Below, in pieces: positions 7,425 to 12,050 of a stretch of DNA of 12,050 nucleotides. The first letter of the stretch is position 1, and each line of letters begins with the position of its first letter. A program made the position numbers and the translations under genes. The notes beneath the pieces are model-generated. The model was not told where the DNA came from. It was given only the letters and a program-made list of their open reading frames with translations, and did no database searches. The stretch is from an uncultured Treponema sp. Its GTDB lineage: Bacteria > Spirochaetota > Spirochaetia > Treponematales > Treponemataceae. The DNA is taken from the NCBI GenBank assembly GCA_937890485.1, contig CALBXN010000095.1:1-12050 (forward strand). The letters are read 5' to 3'.

Positions 7425-8567
7425 TTAATTGTCTGGATTTACATAAGTGACAGCTCCAGCAATATCACATACCTCAGTACCAAGTTTTCCCCACTTCCAT
7501 TTTAAGCATAGTATTGGCTCTATGTCACCGTATCCTAATTCTGTGGTAGGAGGAAGAACAATTTCTTTTTCCATTATACCAACAAAAGGTGGAATAACTT
7601 CAGCTGTAAGGGTTACATTGTTGTATAAAATCATTTCCTTATTATTTCCATTGAAAGAAACTGTTATTGTTCTTTGTTGATCCGTTGAATTGGCTGGAAG
7701 ATTCAAAAATCCGTATGAATTTATTTCTGCAGAACCATCATAGCTACATTGTAAATCTGGATCTAAATTAACCTTTTCTAAAGTTATTACATCTGATTTA
7801 TCCCCATTAGGAGTTTCAAAATAAATTTTGCAAGAAGAAGCAGTTGGAGTAAAATTAACAGTATTATCACCGTACTTCTTATTGATAACTACATCAGTTT
7901 TAGTAAATGTATTTTCTCCTTCATTCATTACATACTGAGTCAAAGTATTAAAATTTGAAAAAAACTTGTCATCTTCATAATTAGCAAGAATTAAATAAAA
8001 TGGATCTGAAAATTTTTCACCATTGTACATAGTATACATTGGACCACCATCAAAAGATGTATAAACAGTAGTCAATCTATAAACATCAGGTATATAATAT
8101 AATTTTTGAATATTATAGATATCATCATCTGATTCAGCAGGTATTGCCGTATAGTCATCACAATAAACTCTAAATGGATTGTAATGTTTAACTTTTACTG
8201 CAACTGTATTAGAAATATTTTCTCCATGCTGCCAATAATATTCATAAACTTTTTCACCTTCTTCTTCTGTTACCCAATCATAATCAATTTTTATTTCATA
8301 AAGAGCTTTTGGATTCTTATATGGTGAGTTTTCAGTTTCATAAATTACTTTATCCAAAGTCTTGTTATATAAAACAATTTTATCAACTTTTTCACAGTCT
8401 CTATAATCTTGATATCCTAACTGCAAAGACAAAGTCATTGATTCATATAGACAATCATTTCCATAAGTGATCGCTTCTAAAGTAAGAACACCTGGATCAC
8501 CACAACCTACAAATACAAACATTGCTAATAAAACAAGCAATGTTCCCAAAAGTTTTCCTAGTTTCAT
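7425..8567 (-). CDS. Lipoprotein of unknown function, 380 aa
   Basis: MKLGKLLGTLLVLLAMFVFVGC is a signal peptide with lipidation at Cys22. The remaining 358 residues match no family I recognise. The chain is beta-rich, acidic and dense in aromatic residues, with segments that look like Ig-like or beta-sandwich strands: NTVAVKVKHYNPF, DVYRLTTVYTSFDG, RTITVSFNGNNKEMILYNNVTLTAEV. Cysteines in the mature part (for example near residues 39, 58 and 136) could form disulphides. GGAGG lies 6 bases before the ATG, a strong site. It is the first gene of the minus-strand block, directly downstream of a consensus-like promoter, with the 241-aa lipoprotein gene following after 24 bases. A surface binding role fits the neighbours but is inference. 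Confidence 0.8.
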   Translation of the reverse strand: MKLGKLLGTLLVLLAMFVFVGCGDPGVLTLEAITYGNDCLYESMTLSLQLGYQDYRDCEKVDKIVLYNKTLDKVIYETENSPYKNPKALYEIKIDYDWVTEEEGEKVYEYYWQHGENISNTVAVKVKHYNPFRVYCDDYTAIPAESDDDIYNIQKLYYIPDVYRLTTVYTSFDGGPMYTMYNGEKFSDPFYLILANYEDDKFFSNFNTLTQYVMNEGENTFTKTDVVINKKYGDNTVNFTPTASSCKIYFETPNGDKSDVITLEKVNLDPDLQCSYDGSAEINSYGFLNLPANSTDQQRTITVSFNGNNKEMILYNNVTLTAEVIPPFVGIMEKEIVLPPTTELGYGDIEPILCLKWKWGKLGTEVCDIAGAVTYVNPDN

Positions 8568-8645
8568 AGTTTACCTCCAATAAAATACATCTAAATTGGA
8601 TATATTTTATAATTTTTTGTTATAAATAAACTGATTTCAATGTAC

Positions 8646-8675
8646 ATGATACATCTATAAAAGATGTTTTGTCAA
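8646..8675 (-). promoter_or_regulatory. Promoter of the lipoprotein operon
   Basis: On the minus strand TTGACA (8675-8670) is a perfect -35 box and TATCAT (8651-8646) a five-of-six -10 box, with an 18-base spacer. It lies about 80 bases upstream of the 380-aa lipoprotein start, giving a leader of roughly 70 bases. The spacer contains the dyad at 8651-8667, so a bound regulator would cover both boxes. This is a sequence match only; no transcript start is known. Confidence 0.6.
8651..8667. promoter_or_regulatory. Dyad inside the operon promoter, possible XRE operator
   Basis: ACATCT (8651-8656) and AGATGT (8662-8667) are perfect inverted copies five bases apart. They fill the spacer between the -35 and -10 boxes of the minus-strand promoter. 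A second overlapping dyad, TACAT/ATGTA, covers about 8642-8656. The size and symmetry suit an XRE-type dimer, and such a regulator is encoded immediately to the right and divergently. Binding by that protein is inference. Confidence 0.45.
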
Positions 8676-8742
8676 ACAAATATTAGAAAAATATCGCTAA
8701 AATAAATGTATATAGATTTTAAAATTAAGATAATTTCAATGT

Positions 8743-9105
8743 ATGGGTAATCTACAACAATTATTTATAACTAATTTAAAAATATTTAGAAAACAAAAAG
8801 GCTTACGTCAAATCGATTTAGCACTAGAAATTGGAAAAAGTTCTAATTACATCAACAGTATCGAAAATGGAAAGTATTTTCCGTCTCCTGATACGATTGA
8901 AAAAATCTGTCAATGTTTGGATATTGAAGCCTTTCAACTTTTTCAAAAACAAGAAAAAACTGATAACTTGAAAGAAAATAAAAACACAGAAATTTCGCAA
9001 AATATTATTGAAAATCTTTATGCAAAACTAAAAGAAGATTTGTATAAATTCTTAAAGAAAGATATTGAAACTATTCTTGGAAGTGTCAAAAATAAAAAAA
9101 GCTGA
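8743..9105 (+). CDS. XRE-family helix-turn-helix transcriptional regulator, 120 aa
   Basis: Residues about 7-66 form a Cro/CI-type DNA-binding domain: NLKIFRKQKGLRQIDLALEIG, then the recognition helix region KSSNYINSIENGKYFPSPDTIEKICQCLDIE. The remaining 50 residues are lysine- and glutamate-rich and predicted helical, probably a dimerisation arm; no sensor domain is visible. It would act in the cytoplasm as a DNA-binding dimer. It is divergent from the lipoprotein operon and shares a 175-base intergenic region with it, so that operon and its own gene are the natural targets. No Shine-Dalgarno site precedes the ATG, so translation may be weak or start from a very short leader. The stop codon lies inside the stem of the rpsU terminator, so the two transcripts overlap at their 3' ends. 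Confidence 0.85.
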   Translation: MGNLQQLFITNLKIFRKQKGLRQIDLALEIGKSSNYINSIENGKYFPSPDTIEKICQCLDIEAFQLFQKQEKTDNLKENKNTEISQNIIENLYAKLKEDLYKFLKKDIETILGSVKNKKS

Positions 9106-9133
9106 AAATCTACACTAAGTAAATTTTCAGCTT
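9094..9133 (-). terminator. Terminator of rpsU, overlapping the end of the XRE gene
   Basis: AAGCTGAAAAT (minus strand 9133-9123) pairs perfectly over 11 bases with ATTTTCAGCTT (9109-9099), with a 13-base loop. On the minus strand the stem runs directly into TTTTT then ATTTTT, the typical rho-independent form, 24 bases past the rpsU stop. The plus-strand side has no good T run after the stem, so it serves rpsU mainly, but it may also slow the XRE transcript. Confidence 0.85.
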
Positions 9134-9157
9134 GTAAATTTCAATTAAAAACTAATT

Positions 9158-9364
9158 CTAGTACTCTTTTTTGTCAGACTTGCGTTTTTTGTTTAAAAGT
9201 TTGCGTTCAAGAGTTACTTTCTTTTGGTGATTAATTGCAGAAGGTTTTACATAGTATTCACGTTTTTTGAATTCACGAACAATACCTTCTTTTTCAACCA
9301 TGCGTTTAAAGCGTTTGATTGCTTTTTCAAGGTTTTCTGAATCGTCAACCATGATTGTTGCCAT
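9158..9364 (-). CDS. rpsU: Small ribosomal subunit protein bS21
   Basis: This is the ribosomal protein bS21, a small basic protein of the 30S subunit near the anti-Shine-Dalgarno end of 16S rRNA, where it aids initiation. The 68 residues match the family over their whole length: the N-terminal ENLEKAIKRFKRMVEKEGI helix, the REFKKREYYVKPS motif with the characteristic R-x-x-Y-Y turn, and a C-terminal basic tail VTLERKLLNKKRKSDKKEY. The length is typical. GGAGGTGA lies 7 bases before the ATG, the strongest ribosome binding site in the window, as expected for a highly expressed ribosomal gene. It has its own terminator; a weak promoter candidate (TTGAAT at 9440-9435, TATAGA at 9419-9414, 15-base spacer) lies upstream. 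It is downstream of vapC on the same strand. Confidence 0.95.
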   Translation of the reverse strand: MATIMVDDSENLEKAIKRFKRMVEKEGIVREFKKREYYVKPSAINHQKKVTLERKLLNKKRKSDKKEY

Positions 9365-9490
9365 AAAAATTTCACCTCCTCATAACTCCGGCAGTTCCGA
9401 AATCTTACATAAGTCTATAGGAAAATTGAGTTTTATTCAAGTGGGAAAACTTGTTGTATCAAAATTATCCCAATCAACTTGCTATAAAAA

Positions 9491-9871
9491 TCAACTAAAT
9501 AAAAGTTTTAACACGGGAACCACTGTTTGTATCAATTTAAAATGATTATCCATTGTCCAAAGTTGGCAATCGTTTTTTATTGCAAGATAGGCAATTATTC
9601 CATCTTGAAAGGGAATTGTTAACCCGTTTTTTTTCAGTTTTGCAAAAAGGCAAGCAACTTCTAGCCAATCTTGTTTTTCAAAAGTAAGATATTCAAAACA
9701 TTCTAGGGCAGTTTTTAGTTTTTCGCTTTCTTTTGGATTTTTGCTACCTTGTAAAAGTTCAGTAAAAATCACTCCACAAGTTGCAATTTCATTTTCTTGA
9801 AAAATTGCTTCTTTTTCTTTAGTGGGATTTTTCAAAAAATCAATCAGTATATTTGTGTCTACCAAAATCAT
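9491..9871 (-). CDS. vapC: VapC-type PIN-domain ribonuclease toxin
   Basis: This is the toxin of a type II toxin-antitoxin pair. PIN-domain toxins are Mg2+-dependent RNases that cleave tRNA or rRNA and stop translation when the antitoxin is lost. The four acidic active-site residues are all present: D5 in MILVDTNILID, E38 in IFTELLQG, D90 in IPFQDGIIAY and D108 in LWTMDNHF. The length of 126 residues is normal, so the toxin looks intact. Its ATG overlaps the antitoxin stop by four bases (ATGA), so translation is coupled; a weak GAGAGG lies about 10 bases upstream inside the antitoxin gene. The usual target of its relatives cannot be told from the sequence. Confidence 0.92.
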   Translation of the reverse strand: MILVDTNILIDFLKNPTKEKEAIFQENEIATCGVIFTELLQGSKNPKESEKLKTALECFEYLTFEKQDWLEVACLFAKLKKNGLTIPFQDGIIAYLAIKNDCQLWTMDNHFKLIQTVVPVLKLLFS

Positions 9872-10371
9872 ATTAAACTTGCCTCTCTAAATTCAGTTAC
9901 AGAGTCGGAATCAAGAGAAATTTTTCCTGCTAAGTCGAAGAAGGCTTTTTTTGATTTTGAACTAGGTTGTTTTGGGATAATTTGCTCGGCTTGTAGCATT
10001 TTTATAAAAGCCCCAACAGAAATAAGTGCTTCTTCCGAAAGAGTTTTTAATGCCGCCGTTAAGATTCCCAATTGATTATTTGAATTTTCATCATAAAATC
10101 CATATTTCACAGAAGGAGAGGCAACATAACTTTCTGTATCTTGTTGGATTTTGTAAGAAACTTTTTCTTTGTTAGGGGAAAACTCATCATCAATAATTTG
10201 AGAATAAGAAACTGAATAAAGTTTTGCCAAAGCAACCACAACTTTTACAGGAGGCTCAACTTCACCAGATTCGTATTTTATGTACATTTGCCTAGAAACT
10301 TGAAGATAAGTTGCCAAATAACTTTGAGAATAATTGTGTTTTTCCCGCAAGGCTTTTATTGAATCTTTCAT
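9868..10371 (-). CDS. VapB-like antitoxin fused to an XRE helix-turn-helix domain, 167 aa
   Basis: This is the antitoxin of the VapC pair. Residues about 4-60 form an XRE-type DNA-binding domain (IKALREKHNYSQSYLATYLQ, SRQMYIKYESGEVEPP), which would repress the operon. A middle part of about 70 residues (YGFYDENSNNQLGILTAALK and on) includes a helical dimer-like stretch LSEEALISVGAFIKMLQAEQ. The last 27 residues, FFDLAGKISLDSDSVTEFRE and the following ASLI, match the toxin-neutralising tail of VapB antitoxins that wraps the PIN domain. Most VapB proteins are about 70-90 residues with an AbrB, MazE or RHH domain; this one is twice that and carries an XRE domain. There is no ribosome binding site; the promoter at 10378-10406 predicts a leaderless transcript starting at the ATG. 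Confidence 0.85.
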   Translation of the reverse strand: MKDSIKALREKHNYSQSYLATYLQVSRQMYIKYESGEVEPPVKVVVALAKLYSVSYSQIIDDEFSPNKEKVSYKIQQDTESYVASPSVKYGFYDENSNNQLGILTAALKTLSEEALISVGAFIKMLQAEQIIPKQPSSKSKKAFFDLAGKISLDSDSVTEFREASLI

Positions 10372-10377
10372 GATTAT

Positions 10378-10406
10378 AGATTAGCATTTGATTTTGCAAT
10401 TGTCAA
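10378..10406 (-). promoter_or_regulatory. Promoter of the HTH-vapBC operon
   Basis: On the minus strand TTGACA (10406-10401) is a perfect -35 box and TAATCT (10383-10378) a weak -10 box, separated by 17 bases. The predicted start of transcription is seven bases further on, at the A of the antitoxin ATG (10371). A better TATAAT lies one base before the start codon but is 22 bases from the -35 box, too far. The promoter lies in the 60 bases between the hipA stop and the antitoxin start. No transcript has been measured. Confidence 0.5.
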
Positions 10407-10431
10407 GTATTTTTTACAAGATATACAAATG

Positions 10432-11742
10432 TTAAATATATTTTACAAAACAACTTTCTATTGCACTAGACATTTCTGGTCTGACGCCAACTTGTTCTGC
10501 AAAGATTTGCCATTTTGAAACTGCACTTTTAACTTGATAGATTGCAGATACTACATCTTTTTTTCGTAAACTAGCGATTTTTGCACATTGATTAAAATCT
10601 TCTATTATAAAGTTGCTAGTTTTTCCGTTTATGGTCATTTGATGACGACTTGTCCACTTGCCTGCTGGATTGTAGGCAAAACAAACATCATAAAAAGGAG
10701 CAAGTTTCCATTTACCAGTTTTATCCATTAAGAAAGAAACATTTTTTACATGGTCGTCGCAATTACAAGCCATTACATTAAAAATCATTCGTTTAAAAAA
10801 ATCCAATTTTTCTGGATAATATAATTCTAAGCGATTCATTACAGAAAAAACTTGTTCATAGCTATTACTTGCAGCTTGATTAAAATCAAAATGACAAAGC
10901 CCTGCTAAAGTTTGCATATGAAGTTTTTTGCCGTCTGTTGTACGGTCAAAGCGTTTTGTCATAAAGTGCTGATTTTTGCCATCATCTAAAAGATAACATT
11001 GGCTCATATCAATACCTGCCGATTTTGCCATAAGGTAATAAGCGTATTCCACAAGACCAAAATCTAGTTCATCATCATTTTCTTTGTCTTTGTTGCCAGA
11101 AACACCACTAAATTTTATTAGCCAATGTTCAAAGCCTTTTTCAGTTTGAACTTGACCAGAGCGAACTTCTTTTGTTGCAGGATTAAATGCAATTACAGCC
11201 TTTGCCCTTGCCCCTCCTGCAGAAGTTCCAATTTTTATGATTTTAGCCAATTCTTGATTTAAGTTTTTTTTATCACATTCATCTAAAACAGATTTTAAGT
11301 TTTGGCGATTTTGTAAAACAAGACTTGCCAATTCCACAAGATTTTGTACATTTAACGCTTCGCTTGAGTCATTTTGATTTTGTAAAAGTGGATAAAACTC
11401 CAAAGCCCCCATTCCACGATTTCCTGTGTAACAAAGTCTTTCTACTGCATTAAAACTTTCAGGAAGGCGCCCTTGTTTTGACAGCCAAGCGTTTATAAGT
11501 TGATTTCCAAACTTATCTGGAAGAGAATCAGCTAAAAATCCTGGCAACCCGAAAAATGATTCATAAGAAAGGTTTGGGAATCGAAAAATACCAGAGCCCA
11601 AAGGCATTGTAATGGGAGAAACTTGAATTCCTGTTTGCAAAAATGACGGATTGTATTCAAATGAAGCGTATTTTTGCCCCTCAGGCAAAGTTACAGCACC
11701 AATTGAAGTTCCCCACATTTTAACTTCGGCAGTTGTGTTCAT
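10432..11742 (-). CDS. hipA: HipA-family serine/threonine kinase toxin
   Basis: This is the toxin of a HipBA pair, a kinase-like protein that in E. coli phosphorylates glutamyl-tRNA synthetase and causes persistence; the substrate here is unknown. The 436 residues are full length. The N-terminal part (about 1-110) is the HipA N1/couple region, with GTSIGAVTLPEG and GFLADSLPDKFGN. The kinase fold follows: glycine-rich loop IGTSAGGARAK (171-181), ATP-binding lysine K210 in WLIKF, TKRFDR (262-267), catalytic NCDDHVKN (327-334, D329) and the metal-binding aspartate D352 in LAPFYDV. All key residues are intact. The ATG overlaps the antitoxin stop by four bases. GGGG lies about 9 bases before the ATG, inside the hipB gene. 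It is followed by the HTH-vapBC operon. Confidence 0.93.
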   Translation of the reverse strand: MNTTAEVKMWGTSIGAVTLPEGQKYASFEYNPSFLQTGIQVSPITMPLGSGIFRFPNLSYESFFGLPGFLADSLPDKFGNQLINAWLSKQGRLPESFNAVERLCYTGNRGMGALEFYPLLQNQNDSSEALNVQNLVELASLVLQNRQNLKSVLDECDKKNLNQELAKIIKIGTSAGGARAKAVIAFNPATKEVRSGQVQTEKGFEHWLIKFSGVSGNKDKENDDELDFGLVEYAYYLMAKSAGIDMSQCYLLDDGKNQHFMTKRFDRTTDGKKLHMQTLAGLCHFDFNQAASNSYEQVFSVMNRLELYYPEKLDFFKRMIFNVMACNCDDHVKNVSFLMDKTGKWKLAPFYDVCFAYNPAGKWTSRHQMTINGKTSNFIIEDFNQCAKIASLRKKDVVSAIYQVKSAVSKWQIFAEQVGVRPEMSSAIESCFVKYI

Positions 11743-12050
11743 TTATCTTCGCCCCAAATAAAATTTTTTGTATCTTTTACAGAGGAAGAATTACCGTATT
11801 CTGGAATTTTTTCTCGAACTTCTCGGTAACGTTCTGGCTCTTTTGGATTTTTTGCGTAAAGATATTCCATTGGAGAAGGTTCTGTTACAGGCAAAAGAAG
11901 TTCAATTCCAGAAAGTTGATGCAAAGTTCTAAGCATTTTTAATAAATTTGCAAGTTGCACACTTTCGCCTTTTTCAAAACGTTCTCCCACAGCATTAAGA
12001 GCCGGTATAAAAAAGTCATTTATAATTTCAAATGGCTTGTATTCTAAAAG
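11739..12050 (-). CDS. hipB: HipB-like antitoxin end, joined in frame to corrinoid-protein cap sequence (partial)
   Basis: The frame enters from the right edge and ends in a 4-base overlap with hipA. Its last 80 or so residues, from RFEKGESVQLANLLKMLRTL through IELLLPVTEPSPMEYL to IWGEDK, are the second half of a HipB antitoxin: RFEKGESVQ is the end of the recognition helix and the SVQLANLLK helix packs behind it. The first part of the helix-turn-helix is missing. In its place the frame reads YKPFEIINDFFIPALNAVGE, which fits the helical cap of B12-binding methyltransferase domains (MetH type), whose usual text is like IIN..IPAL..VGE.FEKG. The two pieces meet at ERFEKGE, common to both. A GTG at 11990 is an unlikely start; the true start is outside the window. 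The antitoxin would not bind DNA normally. Confidence 0.7.
   Translation of the reverse strand, partial: LLEYKPFEIINDFFIPALNAVGERFEKGESVQLANLLKMLRTLHQLSGIELLLPVTEPSPMEYLYAKNPKEPERYREVREKIPEYGNSSSVKDTKNFIWGEDK
11964..11984 (-). other. Junction between corrinoid cap-like and HipB-like sequence
   Basis: This stretch encodes ERFEKGE, a short motif that both HipB antitoxins (end of the recognition helix) and MetH-type cap domains (after IPAL..VG) contain. Sequence to the right reads as cap domain, sequence to the left as HipB. A shared word of about 20 bases is a natural place for recombination, or for an assembler to join the wrong reads. Confidence 0.55.

Larger units (their letters stand above)
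8634..8743 (+). repeat. Direct repeat ATTTCAATGTA in the divergent intergenic region
   Basis: The 11-base word ATTTCAATGTA occurs at 8634-8644 and again at 8733-8743, 99 bases apart. The first copy lies next to the -10 box of the lipoprotein promoter; the second ends on the first base of the regulator gene's ATG. Placement at both ends of the divergent region suggests paired binding sites, but two copies of an AT-rich word may be chance. Confidence 0.4.

Noticed and set aside
7447..7680. Plus-strand open frame of 77 codons
   Set aside because: It is antisense to the 380-aa lipoprotein and has no ribosome binding site.
8716..8725. Perfect 10-bp palindrome ATTTTAAAAT upstream of the XRE gene
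   Set aside because: It is pure A/T in very AT-rich DNA and expected by chance; no second copy or spacing pattern supports it.
9267..10075. Two plus-strand open frames (9267-9545 and 9797-10075)
   Set aside because: They run antisense to rpsU, vapC and its antitoxin, all of which are recognised proteins with conserved active residues.
11733..11942. Plus-strand open frame of 69 codons
   Set aside because: It is antisense to the hipB/hipA overlap and its composition (phenylalanine- and cysteine-rich) is that of an antisense shadow.
11739..11990. A complete 83-aa protein starting at the GTG at 11990
   Set aside because: The frame stays open to the window edge, and the upstream codons fit a corrinoid cap domain, so the GTG is internal.

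Overview
The window is very AT-rich. It carries a run of small lipoproteins, a BspA-type leucine-rich-repeat surface protein, bS21 and stacked toxin-antitoxin genes. This combination, the clear GGAGG-type ribosome binding sites and the short hydrophobic signal peptides ending in xSC or xGC fit a host-associated or rumen/gut spirochaete of the Treponema type. That assignment rests on gene style only; no rRNA is present.

Layout. Bases 1-~366 look foreign to the rest: a minus-strand gene start running off the left edge, and a plus-strand reading frame with no recognisable homology. At about 357-373 this frame runs into the C-terminal two thirds of a CPA-type cation:proton antiporter with CBS domains (to 1584), which lacks its first helices. 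From 8567 down to 1589 every gene is on the minus strand and encodes an exported protein: a 380-aa lipoprotein, a 241-aa lipoprotein, a predicted outer-membrane barrel protein, a 160-aa lipoprotein, the 1021-aa BspA-like protein, and a 215-aa lipoprotein that is a paralogue of the 241-aa one. A strong promoter containing a dyad lies upstream of this block, and a rho-independent terminator splits it after the 241-aa gene.

A divergent XRE-family regulator (8743-9105) reads away from the block. Its stop codon lies inside the terminator of the oppositely oriented rpsU gene (bS21, 9158-9364). To the right are two toxin-antitoxin modules on the minus strand, each with a 4-base overlap between antitoxin and toxin: an HTH-fused VapB-like antitoxin with a VapC PIN toxin, and a HipB-like antitoxin with a full-length HipA kinase. 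The HipB frame runs off the right edge, and upstream of its RFEKGE motif it reads as a corrinoid (MetH-type) cap domain rather than as a helix-turn-helix.

How they may work together: the left block is a surface/adhesion island, possibly controlled by the neighbouring XRE protein through the promoter dyad; the right block is a double toxin-antitoxin island next to a ribosomal protein gene. Both edges show in-frame joins between unrelated protein pieces. These are either real rearrangements or assembly chimeras and should be settled before either fusion is believed.
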